A stretch of DNA of 50,520 bases from an uncultured Clostridia bacterium (GCA_947624415.1 CANQKH010000011.1:1-50520); one strand, 5' to 3'. Positions 32,996 through 41,474 are shown, numbered from the stretch's first letter. A program made the numbers and translations. The notes: generated by a model not told the origin, from the letters alone.

Positions 32996-33026
32996 TTGAC
33001 AAAATTTTTCGAAAAAACAGTAAAAT
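32996..33026 (+). promoter_or_regulatory. Weak candidate promoter of the flavin reductase gene
   Basis: TTGACA (32996-33001) and TAAAAT (33021-33026), with a long 19-base spacer. Confidence 0.45.
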
Positions 33027-33066
33027 TTCTTAAAAATCAATAAATTAAGTAAAAAAGGAGAATAAA

Positions 33067-33630
33067 ATGAAAAAAAATATTAAAACGACTGAGGCAATTT
33101 TCCCTATGCCAGTTCTTATGATTGCTACATATAATGAAGATGGTTCAGTTGATGTTATGAATGCGGCTTGGGGCATGATGTTAGAAAGAGATTATGTTGT
33201 TTTAAATTTATCAGAAAATCATAAAACGGTGGAAAATATTAGAAAAAGAGGGGGATTTACGGTAAGTATTGCTGATTCAAAACACGTTGTTGAGGCCGAT
33301 TACTTTGGGATTGTTTCTGCAAATAGTGATAAAAATAAATTTGAAAAAAGCGGATTAACAGTAGAAAAGTCAAAAATTGTTGATGCTCCTATTGTTAATG
33401 AATTTCCAATATGTATTGAATGTAAATTCGTTGAATATCAAGACGATAAATATGGCTGCGGGGTTGTTGGAAAAGTCATTAATGTGTCTGCAGATGAAGA
33501 AATTGTAAATAATGGTCAAGTGGACATTGAAAAACTTGGTGCTATTGCGTTTGATCCATATACACATGGTTATTATAAGGTTACAGAACGAGTAGGAAAT
33601 GCTTTTAAGGATGGTTTTAAATTAAAATAG
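33067..33630 (+). CDS. Flavin reductase-like FMN-binding protein
   Basis: A 187-residue protein of the flavin reductase-like (FMN-binding split-barrel) family: MKKNIKTTEAIFPMPVLMIATYNEDGSVDVMNAAWG, LNLSENHKTVENI, GGFTVSIADSKHVVEADYFG, and FDPYTHGYYKVTERVGNAFKDG. Relatives of this size are annotated as flavoredoxin-like or flavin reductase proteins in anaerobes. AAGGAG precedes the ATG. No neighbour suggests its partner; the FAD oxidoreductase just upstream is a separate transcript but could be related in function. Confidence 0.9.
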   Translation: MKKNIKTTEAIFPMPVLMIATYNEDGSVDVMNAAWGMMLERDYVVLNLSENHKTVENIRKRGGFTVSIADSKHVVEADYFGIVSANSDKNKFEKSGLTVEKSKIVDAPIVNEFPICIECKFVEYQDDKYGCGVVGKVINVSADEEIVNNGQVDIEKLGAIAFDPYTHGYYKVTERVGNAFKDGFKLK

Positions 33631-34039
33631 GCCTAAAAATCGATTTTTTTGAGGTTTTTAAGGCATTTTAACAGAAAAATTATTAAATTTTGGATCAACA
33701 TGAAAGTTGAATGATAAATATTTGTGTTTGAAACATTAAATTAAATTATAAAAGAATGGCTTGGTTATATATTACTTTGCCATTTTTTTATTGTAAGACT
33801 TACGCTTAAAATTTATATTTGGAGGCCGAAATTCTTTAATTATAAAATTAATATTAGGAAAACAATAATATTAATTTGTGTATGATAATATGTAAGATGA
33901 TGTGTATGATTATGTCAATAAAGTAATATTTTATTTTCTATATCCTTATTACTTATAATTGTTGTCGGTTTAATTTATTTAATTTTTAAGGGAAATTCAC
34001 AAAAAAATTTCAATTTAATTAAAAAGATTTAAAAAATGC
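33631..34039. other. Non-coding region before the cadC-like gene
   Basis: I see no gene here. The first 34 bases can form an imperfect hairpin (GCCTAAAAAT against GTTTTTAAGGC), possibly the terminator of the flavin reductase gene. The rest is very AT-rich and carries no motif I can name. Confidence 0.5.
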
Positions 34040-34069
34040 TTGACAGTTGAACGGATATTCAACTATAAT
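34040..34069 (+). promoter_or_regulatory. Promoter of the cadC-like / P1B ATPase operon
   Basis: TTGACA (34040-34045), 18-base spacer, TATAAT (34064-34069). The whole spacer is operator 1. Confidence 0.85.
34046..34063 (+). promoter_or_regulatory. ArsR/SmtB-type operator 1
   Basis: GTTGAA-CGGATA-TTCAAC is a perfect 6-6-6 inverted repeat exactly filling the promoter spacer, so bound repressor would block RNA polymerase. Confidence 0.78.
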
Positions 34070-34077
34070 GTTAATGA

Positions 34078-34093
34078 TTGAATAAATATTCAA
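34078..34093 (+). promoter_or_regulatory. ArsR/SmtB-type operator 2
   Basis: TTGAAT-AAAT-ATTCAA, a perfect 6-4-6 inverted repeat covering the predicted transcription start. It resembles the AAATAAATATTTGA-like operators described for CadC/SmtB. Confidence 0.78.
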
Positions 34094-34107
34094 CTATAAG
34101 GAGAAAT

Positions 34108-34482
34108 ATGACAAAATGTAAATGTATATCTTGTGATTGTAACACAATACATGAAGAAAATGTAAAATATGTTAAAGGGGAGATGCTTCAAGAAGATATT
34201 TTGCTTGATATTGCAGATTTTTATAAAGCACTTTCAGATAGCACACGAATCAAAATTATAAATGCTCTCGATAAAAGTGAACTTTGCGTTTGTGATATAT
34301 CCGCTTTGCTTAATATGACAAAATCAGCGGTGTCTCACCAACTACAAAATTTAAAAGATATGTGTCTTATTAAAAGTCGTCGAGAGGGGAAAGAAGTTTT
34401 GTATTCTCTTGCTGACAATCATGTGCGAGAAGTTTTTGAAATTTGTATCGAGCATGTAATGGAGAGAAAAAATGCAAAGTAA
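34108..34482 (+). CDS. CadC-like metal-sensing ArsR/SmtB repressor
   Basis: A 124-residue winged-helix repressor that should leave DNA on binding a heavy metal. The N-terminus has C4, C6, C9 and C11 (KCKCISCDCN), and the recognition part has ELCVCDISALLNMTKSAVSHQLQNLKDM, so CVC is the alpha-3N type metal ligand seen in CadC (with N-terminal cysteines). The C-terminal helix DNHVREVFEICIEHVME carries the alpha-5 Asp/His/His/Glu zinc site. Both sites point to Zn, Cd or Pb. AAGGAG precedes the ATG at 34108; the in-frame start at 34078 lies inside operator 2. It overlaps the ATPase gene. Confidence 0.92.
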   Translation: MTKCKCISCDCNTIHEENVKYVKGEMLQEDILLDIADFYKALSDSTRIKIINALDKSELCVCDISALLNMTKSAVSHQLQNLKDMCLIKSRREGKEVLYSLADNHVREVFEICIEHVMERKNAK

Positions 34483-36523
34483 AGTTAAAATTGTTGGGCT
34501 TGATTGTCCAAATTGTGCCAGGAGTTTGCAAAATGAAATTAATAAACTTGAAGGAATTACAAATGCAGACATTGAATTTGTAAATAGTTCTTTGACATTT
34601 GAAAGTGAAAATCCTGAAGAGGCACTAATGTCAATAATTTCATTGACAAAGAAACTTGAACCTCACGCAAGAATTTATACTGAGGGTAAGGATAATAAAA
34701 ATAGAAAGGGGTTAATAATTGATGTAATGACCCTAACAATAGGAATAATTCTTGGAATTATCTTGTTGACTTGCTCAATGTCCAAATGGTTGTTTTGGAG
34801 TTTATATGTAACAAGTGCCTTGCTTTTAGGCTGGAAAACCTATTTAAAAGCAGCAAATTTATTATTTAAAGGTATAATAAATGAGAATTTGCTAATTACG
34901 ATTTCAGTCGTAGGTGCTTCAGTAATAAGTGAACATATGGAAGGATTAATGGTTATAGCATTATATTCTATTGGAAAGATTTTCGAAGGTCTGGCAGTTA
35001 ATAAAAGTAGAAACAGCATTGAAAAATTAGTTCGCTTGCAGCCCGAATTTGCAAATATAATTATAGATGGGAAGGAGAAACGTGTAAAACCTGAGGAAGT
35101 TAAGTTGGGAAGCACGATAGTTGTTCATGCAGGCGAAAAAATTCCTCTTGATGGGATAGTTTTAAAGGGGCAAGTTTTAGTTGACAATCAAAGTTTAACT
35201 GGCGAGAGTGTTCCCGTTCAACGCAAAGAGGGTGATGAAATTTTGTCTGGCGGAATTGTTCTTGATGGAACGATAGAGATAAAAACAACAAGCGAACAAA
35301 AAGACAGCACAGTTGCAAAAATAATGAATTTAGTTGAAAATGCTTCAAAAAACAAGTCAAAAACAGAAACTTTTATATCCAAGATTACTCGATGGTATAC
35401 TTTGGGAGTTGTTGTTATTGCATTGTTAGTGCTGGGAATTGTTTGGATTGTAACTAAAAATTTTGAACTTGCATTGTATAGAGGTCTTATATTTTTGGTT
35501 GTATCCTGTCCATGTGCGTTTGCAATTTCTGTGCCATTGTCTTATTTCTCGGGGCTTGGAAATGCAAGTAAGAATGGTATGTTGATTAAAGGTTCAAATT
35601 TCCTTGATGCCTGTGCGGGACTTGAGAAGGTCGCATTTGATAAAACAGGCACGTTGACGACAGGCAAATTTGAAATAAAAGAGGTTGAGAGTTATAATGG
35701 ACTTAGCAAGGAGGAGATAATTTATTTGTGTGCACTTGGAGAGCAGAATTCATTGCATCCTCTTGCAAAGGCGGTTTGTGCAGCCTGCAAAGGAGATTTG
35801 GAGAAGGTTGAAAATATCCATGAGGTAGCAGGAGAGGGCTTGAATTTTACCTATCAAGATAAGGAATATTTTGTTGGGAGAAAAGATAAAAATTTAAAAA
35901 CTACAACTATAGAACTGTATGAAAATAATGTAAAAATAGGTCAAATAGAATTAAGGGATATGATAAAAACTTCGTCGAGACTAGCTTGCGAGGGGCTTAA
36001 CGGCATAGGTATAAAAACGGTGTTGTTGTCTGGCGATAATCAAGAAAGTGTTGATAAAGTTGCAAAAGAAATAGGTATAAACGAGGCAAAATCTCAATTA
36101 TTACCGCAAGAGAAGTATGAATATATTAAAACTTGCCAGGAAAATGGTGAAAAAATTGGTTATGTAGGAGATGGAATAAATGATGCACCATCATTAACAC
36201 TTGCAAATGTTGGTTTTTCGATGGGAATAAATGGAAGTCCTGCGAGCATTGAAGCGAGTGATGTTGTTATAGTAGACGATAATCCTCAAAAAATATTATC
36301 TGCAATAAAAATTTCTAGATATACAAGAAAGATTGTGTGGGAAAACATTATTTTATCGGCACTTGTCAAGGTTGTTGTTTTATCGCTTGGAGCGGCAGGG
36401 ATTACTGGAATGCTGGTTGCCGTTTTTGCTGATGTGGGGGTAACATTACTTGCTGTTTTAAATAGTATGCGAGCCTTAAAATACAATCCAAACAGAAGAG
36501 AAAAAATGCAAAAGAGAGTATAA
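34472..36523 (+). CDS. P1B-type heavy-metal-exporting ATPase (Zn/Cd/Pb type)
   Basis: A 683-residue membrane pump. The N-terminal HMA-like domain has DCPNCA (C12, C15). The membrane metal site is SCPCAFAISVPLSYFSG (about 345-360), typical of Zn/Cd/Pb pumps rather than CPC-ALGLA copper pumps. The phosphorylation site is DKTGTLTTG (about 390), the HP locus is NSLHPLAKAV, and the hinge is YVGDGINDAPSL. The repressor with Cd/Zn/Pb-type sites in the same operon and the operators upstream fit a metal-efflux role. It has an ATG inside the end of the repressor gene. cadA/zntA is the family, but I do not choose a symbol because the metal cannot be read. Confidence 0.93.
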   Translation: MQSKVKIVGLDCPNCARSLQNEINKLEGITNADIEFVNSSLTFESENPEEALMSIISLTKKLEPHARIYTEGKDNKNRKGLIIDVMTLTIGIILGIILLTCSMSKWLFWSLYVTSALLLGWKTYLKAANLLFKGIINENLLITISVVGASVISEHMEGLMVIALYSIGKIFEGLAVNKSRNSIEKLVRLQPEFANIIIDGKEKRVKPEEVKLGSTIVVHAGEKIPLDGIVLKGQVLVDNQSLTGESVPVQRKEGDEILSGGIVLDGTIEIKTTSEQKDSTVAKIMNLVENASKNKSKTETFISKITRWYTLGVVVIALLVLGIVWIVTKNFELALYRGLIFLVVSCPCAFAISVPLSYFSGLGNASKNGMLIKGSNFLDACAGLEKVAFDKTGTLTTGKFEIKEVESYNGLSKEEIIYLCALGEQNSLHPLAKAVCAACKGDLEKVENIHEVAGEGLNFTYQDKEYFVGRKDKNLKTTTIELYENNVKIGQIELRDMIKTSSRLACEGLNGIGIKTVLLSGDNQESVDKVAKEIGINEAKSQLLPQEKYEYIKTCQENGEKIGYVGDGINDAPSLTLANVGFSMGINGSPASIEASDVVIVDDNPQKILSAIKISRYTRKIVWENIILSALVKVVVLSLGAAGITGMLVAVFADVGVTLLAVLNSMRALKYNPNRREKMQKRV

Positions 36524-36550
36524 AATATTGCATGGTTAAGGAAAGAAAAG

Positions 36551-36590
36551 AGAGCATATTGAAAATTATAGTCAATATGTTCTTTTTCTT
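36551..36590 (+). terminator. Terminator of the cadC-like / ATPase operon
   Basis: Stem AGAGCATATTGA (36551-36562) with TCAATATGTTCT (36572-36583), one G-U pair, then a T-rich tract. The remaining bases to 36819 hold nothing I can name apart from the next promoter. Confidence 0.85.
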
Positions 36591-36819
36591 GTATAATCTT
36601 TTTAAAATGATAATTTTGATTTTTTTATGAATTTTTCATTAAAAATTGTAAAAAAACTCAATTTTTATTAGAAATTATGTGTTTTTCTTTTAATTATTAT
36701 AAATTTTTTCGTTTTACAAGTTCTGGCGAGAAAAATTAATTATTATTGTTTTAAAAAGTAAATTAATTTTAAAAACTATATCACAGCCATATAATTGTAA
36801 TTTTTTACAATAAAATAAG

Positions 36820-36848
36820 TTGATTTTTAATTATGTATTTGATAAAAT
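36820..36848 (+). promoter_or_regulatory. Promoter with predicted leaderless start (mtaB)
   Basis: TTGATT (36820-36825), 17-base spacer, TAAAAT (36843-36848). The mtaB ATG begins eight bases after the -10, with no Shine-Dalgarno site. Confidence 0.68.
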
Positions 36849-36855
36849 AAAATTT

Positions 36856-38121
36856 ATGAAAGTAGCGGTAATGACATTGGGGTGCAAGGTCAATAAATAT
36901 GAAAGTGATGCACTAATTGCAAAATTAAATTCACTTGGGTTTAATACGACAGACAAATTGGAATCTGCCGATGTTTATATAATAAATTCCTGTGCTGTAA
37001 CCAAAGAAGCAGAAAAGAAATCAAGGCAAATGATTGCGAGATGTAAAAAATTTAATAGTAACTCGAAAATTTTTGTTTGTGGTTGTGCCAGTCAAAATAA
37101 TAGCAAACAATTTGCTGAAAAGGGAGTTGAGGTTGTCGTTGGGACAAGTGGAAAACAAAAGTTAATAGATTATTTGCAAGAATTTGCAGAAAGTAATAAT
37201 CTTACAAGGGTTGAAAAATTAGAAGAGTTGCCAATTGTTTATCAAGAAGAGCCTTTTGCCTATCAAACCAGAACACGTGCATATATAAAGATACAGGATG
37301 GATGTAATAATTTTTGCAGTTATTGTATTATTCCATATTTGAGAGGGAGAAGCCGCTCAAGGGAGATGACATCAATTATTGATGAAGTTGCAAATATGAG
37401 CGAGAGTATAAAGGAAATTGTAGTTACGGGAATAAATGTAACAGATTATAAAATTGATGGCAAAAAGGGACTTTTAACTCTTTTGCAAAATCTTGACAAT
37501 TTTGGGAAGAGGATAAGGCTTAGTTCTATGGAGGAAGGGCTAATTGAGGAGGAGTTTGTTGAGGGGTTAAGCAAACTGAAAAACTTTTGTCCACATTTTC
37601 ATCTTTCGCTGCAAAGCGGATCGAATAGTGTTTTAAAAACAATGAACAGACATTATACAAAGGAAGAGTTTTTAAAATCAATTGAACTTATAAGAAAATA
37701 TTTTCCTCTTGCAGGTATAACAACAGATGTTATTGTTGGATTTCCAACTGAAACTGATGAAAATTTTGAGGAAAGTTTAGAATTTATTCAAAAAGCGAGA
37801 TTCAGTCAACTACACATTTTTAAATATTCGCAAAGACCATCTACGGCGGCGGAGAAACTTTACAAAGATATTCCACCAGAGATAAAACAGATAAGACTTG
37901 ACAGACTTGAAGAAATAAATGAAAAGTTAAAGAAAAATTTTATTGCTCAAAATAGTGGTGGCGAGGTTTTGATAGAAGAAAATTGTGAGGGATATTATGT
38001 GGGTTACACGAAAAATTATATACGTTGCTATATTTTATCAAATGAAGATACAGTTGGCAAAATAATTGATGTAAAATTTGCAAAAGCCTATAAAGATGGG
38101 GTAAAAGCCCTAAAAATTTAA
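36856..38121 (+). CDS. mtaB: tRNA t6A37 methylthiotransferase MtaB
   Basis: MtaB converts t6A to ms2t6A at position 37 of tRNAs, using SAM and two iron-sulfur clusters. The 421 residues have the N-terminal methylthiotransferase domain (MTLGCKVNKYESDAL, INSCAVTKEAEKKSRQ, CGCASQ), the radical-SAM triad CNNFCSYC in QDGCNNFCSYCIIPYLRG, and a C-terminal TRAM domain. The ATG at 36856 is where the family begins; an upstream GTG/TTG start would run through the promoter. It precedes rpsU, as in many Firmicutes. Confidence 0.96.
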   Translation: MKVAVMTLGCKVNKYESDALIAKLNSLGFNTTDKLESADVYIINSCAVTKEAEKKSRQMIARCKKFNSNSKIFVCGCASQNNSKQFAEKGVEVVVGTSGKQKLIDYLQEFAESNNLTRVEKLEELPIVYQEEPFAYQTRTRAYIKIQDGCNNFCSYCIIPYLRGRSRSREMTSIIDEVANMSESIKEIVVTGINVTDYKIDGKKGLLTLLQNLDNFGKRIRLSSMEEGLIEEEFVEGLSKLKNFCPHFHLSLQSGSNSVLKTMNRHYTKEEFLKSIELIRKYFPLAGITTDVIVGFPTETDENFEESLEFIQKARFSQLHIFKYSQRPSTAAEKLYKDIPPEIKQIRLDRLEEINEKLKKNFIAQNSGGEVLIEENCEGYYVGYTKNYIRCYILSNEDTVGKIIDVKFAKAYKDGVKALKI

Positions 38122-38141
38122 AACTAAACAAGAAAATTTCC

Positions 38142-38169
38142 TTGACAAAACTTTTTTAATGTGTATAAT
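38142..38169 (+). promoter_or_regulatory. Promoter of rpsU
   Basis: TTGACA (38142-38147), 16-base spacer, TATAAT (38164-38169); a strong consensus. Confidence 0.85.
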
Positions 38170-38220
38170 ATACTCATGTTGTTAAAAAACATAATATTAA
38201 ATTAGAAGGTGGTGAGAAGA

Positions 38221-38403
38221 TTGACTACTGTTAAAGTTGGTGAGAACGAAACTCTTGAAAGTGCTTTAAAACGTTTTAAAAGAAAATGTCAAAAAGATGG
38301 TATTATCGGCGATATAAGAAGAAAAGAGGCTTATGATAAGCCAAGTGTCGCAAAAAAGAAGAAGAGAGAAGCAGCACGTAAAAGAGCAAGAAAAAGAGGT
38401 TAA
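38221..38403 (+). CDS. rpsU: 30S ribosomal protein S21
   Basis: S21 is needed for initiation on the small subunit. The 60-residue product is lysine/arginine-rich ([21 protein letters not shown] through [16 protein letters not shown]). The start is a TTG at 38221, ten bases after AAGGTGGTGA; this matches the family N-terminus. In-frame GTG codons at 38209 and 38212 fall inside the ribosome site itself. Confidence 0.95.
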   Translation: MTTVKVGENETLESALKRFKRKCQKDGIIGDIRRKEAYDKPSVAKKKKREAARKRARKRG

Positions 38404-38449
38404 TCTTTAAATTATAGTTAATTTAAAATTTATTAAAAGGAGTAAATAA

Positions 38450-38800
38450 ATGGCTAACTTAATTGACCAAATAGAAAAAGAAAACATGAAAGAATCTTTC
38501 CCTGAATTTAATGTTGGCGACACTGTAAAAGTGGGCGTTAGAATTAAAGAAGGAGACAAGGAAAGAATCCAAGGTTTTGAAGGTGTTGTAATTGCACGTA
38601 AAAACGGCGGAGTAAGAGAAACTTTCACTGTTAGAAAAATATCAAATGGTGTTGGTGTTGAAAGGACATTCCCATGCCATTCTCCACTTGTAGCAAGTGT
38701 TGAAGTTGTGCGTAAGGGAAAACCAAGAAGAGCAAAATTGTATTATGTTAGAGCACTTACTGGTAAGGCAGCAAAAATCAAATCAGCAGACAACAACTAA
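38450..38800 (+). CDS. rplS: 50S ribosomal protein L19
   Basis: L19 lies at the 30S-50S interface. The 116 residues include [35 protein letters not shown] and the conserved TFTVRKIS with GVERTFP and [26 protein letters not shown] precedes the ATG. It is 47 bases after rpsU and probably shares its promoter; rimM and trmD, which often precede it, are not here. A terminator follows the stop. Confidence 0.98.
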   Translation: MANLIDQIEKENMKESFPEFNVGDTVKVGVRIKEGDKERIQGFEGVVIARKNGGVRETFTVRKISNGVGVERTFPCHSPLVASVEVVRKGKPRRAKLYYVRALTGKAAKIKSADNN

Positions 38801-38827
38801 GTCCTTTAAACAAAGGGCTTTTTTTGT
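38800..38827 (+). terminator. Terminator of rpsU-rplS
   Basis: AGTCCTTT (38800-38807) with AAAGGGCT (38812-38819), one G-U pair, four-base loop, then a T tract. Confidence 0.92.
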
Positions 38828-38873
38828 TAAAATAGAGTTCGGTGGAAAAAATCGACAAAGTTCGACTTTTTGG

Positions 38874-38902
38874 TTGACAAAATCTAAATAATAATGTAAT
38901 AT
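38874..38902 (+). promoter_or_regulatory. Promoter of the AlkD-like gene
   Basis: TTGACA (38874-38879), 17-base spacer, TAATAT (38897-38902). A GTTCGACTTTTTGG stretch precedes it. Confidence 0.7.
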
Positions 38903-38920
38903 AATTCAAGGAGATAGAAA

Positions 38921-39610
38921 ATGGGAAATGTAACTGAAGAAATCAGAGAATTTATTGAAACACACAGATCTGATGAAAAAGCAAGATATGATGAGGGGAC
39001 AATTCCAACTTGTTATGAGATAGCTGGTGTTAAAATTGAGGACATAGATAAATTTGCAAAAAAACTTGCAGTAAGAAAACCTAAATTTGAGGATTATCCT
39101 TTTGATTATCATGAGGAAGTTTTGCTTGCTGGTATTACAATTGCTTATACAAAACTAAGTCCAGAGAAAAAACTTGAGCAACTTGAAAAATTGCTCCCAT
39201 ATATTGACAACTGGTCAAATTGTGATATTATTGCCGGAAGAATCAAGGGGATGAACGATCAAAAAGAATTTTTTATCAATCTTTTAAGCAGTAAAAGACC
39301 ATTCTATATTAGATTTGCAATTCAATGGCTTACAAAATTTGCACTTAGAGATGATGTTCGAGGCATTGTAAATTTAATAAATGATAATGTAAAAAATACA
39401 AACACATATGTTGAAGCGGCACTTGCTGCTTGTTATGCAGAGGCATTATTATTTGACTACGATTATATGGTTGATTTCATTCAAAAGTTGGAAAGATATG
39501 TTGTTCGAAACAGAACATTGCAAAGGGCTTGTGATTCGGCGAGATTGGTGGAAGAGAAAAGAAAGGAAATTCGCAAATTAAGAAGTAAAATTCTTGGAAT
39601 TAATCTTTAA
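38921..39610 (+). CDS. AlkD-like DNA alkylation repair protein
   Basis: A 229-residue all-helical HEAT-like repeat protein of the AlkC/AlkD superfamily, which removes positively charged alkylated bases without flipping them. Signs are the pattern KFAKKLAVRKPKFEDYPFDYHEEVLLAGITIAYTKL, the WxxxD-type stretch DNWSNCDIIAG, RFAIQWLTKFAL and the C-terminal ERYVVRNRTLQRACDSARL. The aspartate after 'NW' fits the AlkD catalytic Asp. The active site is inferred, not proven. AAGGAG precedes the ATG. It is monocistronic. Confidence 0.85.
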   Translation: MGNVTEEIREFIETHRSDEKARYDEGTIPTCYEIAGVKIEDIDKFAKKLAVRKPKFEDYPFDYHEEVLLAGITIAYTKLSPEKKLEQLEKLLPYIDNWSNCDIIAGRIKGMNDQKEFFINLLSSKRPFYIRFAIQWLTKFALRDDVRGIVNLINDNVKNTNTYVEAALAACYAEALLFDYDYMVDFIQKLERYVVRNRTLQRACDSARLVEEKRKEIRKLRSKILGINL

Positions 39611-39616
39611 AAGAAA

Positions 39617-39648
39617 AAATACCTTTAATTTAAAAGGTATTTTTTTTG
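39617..39648 (+). terminator. Terminator of the AlkD-like gene
   Basis: Stem AAATACCTTT (39617-39626) with AAAGGTATTT (39633-39642), then a T tract. Confidence 0.92.
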
Positions 39649-39656
39649 GAATGCAT

Positions 39657-39673
39657 AACGATGAGTTTACGAG
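39657..39673 (+). repeat. Dispersed repeat, copy 2 (AACGATGAGTTTACGAG)
   Basis: Identical to the 17 bases at 31350-31366 and also placed just downstream of a terminator T tract. Confidence 0.85.
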
Positions 39674-39749
39674 AAAACTAGTGCCAATTTGCAAAGAGGT
39701 TTTAGTTTGTCTATTGAAAATGTAAAGTTTGTCTAGTGAAAAACATTGA

Positions 39750-40424
39750 TTATTCCTTTGGACATTGGGTTTTAAGTTCCTCGCTTTCTTCTTGTAATTC
39801 CTGTCCAGATTTCTTCTTTTTGTCATTTCTTAATTTTATGTTTACAAGAAGGGCGATACAAATTTCAATTATTTCCACGCCACCACCCATAACAAATATA
39901 AAGTTCATATGGGGTGCATTGATAAAGGAAAGATAAAATGACAGACATACAAGCCAATTTAATGCTGACATTGAAAGTATTTCTACTACGTTATAAATGA
40001 CTCTTATGTAAATTGTAATACTCAAAAAAGATAGAGGGGAAAGATAAAGATAGATAAAATAAAGAGGGAAATTTTTTACTCCTACAAGTTTTAAGATGTA
40101 AATTAAAAGCGTTCCCGAAGCGTAAAGAATTGCATTTGCAAGAAGGAGCATTGTTATTCTAAAAATAGTTTTTCGCACACTATTTGTCTTTTGAATTTCC
40201 TCTGGTTTTGGATTCCCATTTTCTGTAATAAGGTCCTCGACTGTTATACCATAGATATTAGCGATTTTTTGCAATACAAAAGCATTGGGCATTGTTTCAC
40301 CATTTTCCCATTTACTTATATTTTTATTGCTGTAATTAAGTTTTTTTGCAAGTTCAACCTGACTAAGCCCAGCATTCTTTCTGTATTTAATCAAATTGCT
40401 TGCAAGAATCTCTTTTTCGGTCAT
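39750..40424 (-). CDS. Membrane-anchored XRE-family regulator
   Basis: A 224-residue protein. The N-terminal helix-turn-helix (LIKYRKNAGLSQVELAKKLNYSNKNISKWENGETMPN, about 11-47) belongs to the Cro/CI/XRE family. It is followed by four or five hydrophobic helices (about 86-195, e.g. TMLLLANAILYASGTLLIYIL) and a charged tail. This layout fits a membrane-bound regulator that senses an envelope or small-molecule signal. No ribosome site is present; TGC-TAAAAT ends eight bases before the ATG, so it is another likely leaderless mRNA. Confidence 0.9.
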   Translation of the reverse strand: MTEKEILASNLIKYRKNAGLSQVELAKKLNYSNKNISKWENGETMPNAFVLQKIANIYGITVEDLITENGNPKPEEIQKTNSVRKTIFRITMLLLANAILYASGTLLIYILKLVGVKNFPLYFIYLYLSPLSFLSITIYIRVIYNVVEILSMSALNWLVCLSFYLSFINAPHMNFIFVMGGGVEIIEICIALLVNIKLRNDKKKKSGQELQEESEELKTQCPKE

Positions 40425-40431
40425 AGTTTAT

Positions 40432-40459
40432 ATTTTAGCACACAAATTTAAAAATTCAA
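40432..40459 (-). promoter_or_regulatory. Promoter with predicted leaderless start (XRE regulator)
   Basis: On the minus strand TTGAAT (40459-40454), 16-base spacer, extended -10 TGC-TAAAAT (40437-40432), then seven bases and the ATG (40424). No Shine-Dalgarno site. Confidence 0.66.
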
Positions 40460-40608
40460 AGGGAATTGACGCAAAAAATACACAAATTCCACATTTAAGC
40501 GATTTTTATTTTTAAACTTTAGAAGAAAAAAATAATGTTCGCTTGTAATTATATGCGATTAGGACATAAAATTATCACGAAACCTTATGGTTGATAAAAG
40601 GAGTTTTA

Positions 40609-41469
40609 ATGAATAAAGTAAAAATAATAACTGATAGTTGTTGCAGTTTATCTCCACAAAGATTGCAGGAACTAGATGTTGATTATATCGCAATGGACAT
40701 AACTGTAGATGGGGTAACTTTCAACAGTTTTGAATGTCCAATTACAAATCCCGATGAATTTTATTATAATCTTGAACATTCGGAAAGTTGTTCGACAAGT
40801 TGCATTAATAATTTTACATTCAATGAAAAATTTGAAAAATATGTAAAAGAGGGATTTGATGTATTTTATATAGGCTTGTCGGGAGGTATGAGTTGCACTT
40901 GCAACAATGCAAAGGCGGTTGCAAGGGAATTAAATGCCAAATATGGAAATCATGTATATGTGGCGGACAGTCTTACAGGGAGTTATTCGATAGCCTTTGA
41001 TGTGGAAAGAGCAAAACAAATGGCAGACGATGGGATGTCGGCACAAGAGATTTACCATGCACTTGACCAAAATGCTTTTAAAACCTTTGCTGTATTTGCA
41101 CCCGGCGACTTAAAATTTTTAAAGAAATCTGGACGCATAAACAAATTTGTTGCTAGTATAGGTTCAGTTTTAAAGATTGTTCCAATAATAACATCTAATG
41201 ATAGGGGAGAACTCAAATTATTAAATAAAGCAATTGGGAGAAGGAAGGCGATAAAATTACTTGAAGAATTTGTTTTAAAAAATGCCGACCTTACAACTCC
41301 TGGTAAAATGTATGTTGGCCATACAGGGCAAAAAGAGGAGGCTGAGCAATTTGCTATATTTTTAAAAGAGCATACTCAAAATAAGGAAATAATAGTTGAT
41401 TATATTGATTACACAATGGGATGTAATTGTGGGCCAAAAACTATTTCGGTGTTTGGGTTTTTAAAATAA
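40609..41469 (+). CDS. DegV-family fatty-acid-binding protein
   Basis: DegV/FakB proteins bind fatty acids and present them to the FakA kinase. The 286-residue protein has the family N-terminus KVKIITDSCCSLSPQRL, GDLKFLKKSGRINKF and the C-terminal GCNCGPKTISVFGF. AAAAGGAG precedes the ATG at 40609; a TTG at 40591 has no ribosome site. It is divergent from the XRE gene, with about 184 bases between. Which fatty acid it binds is unknown. Confidence 0.93.
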   Translation: MNKVKIITDSCCSLSPQRLQELDVDYIAMDITVDGVTFNSFECPITNPDEFYYNLEHSESCSTSCINNFTFNEKFEKYVKEGFDVFYIGLSGGMSCTCNNAKAVARELNAKYGNHVYVADSLTGSYSIAFDVERAKQMADDGMSAQEIYHALDQNAFKTFAVFAPGDLKFLKKSGRINKFVASIGSVLKIVPIITSNDRGELKLLNKAIGRRKAIKLLEEFVLKNADLTTPGKMYVGHTGQKEEAEQFAIFLKEHTQNKEIIVDYIDYTMGCNCGPKTISVFGFLK

Positions 41470-41474
41470 AAGAG

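Noticed and set aside
33631-34039. Decayed gene in the 400-base gap before the cadC-like gene
   Set aside because: No frame keeps a recognisable motif; the base composition is that of an ordinary intergenic region.
34472-36523. Copper exporter CopA
   Set aside because: The membrane motif SCPCAFAISVP, the CadC-like regulator and the absence of a CsoR/CopY signal favour a Zn/Cd/Pb pump.
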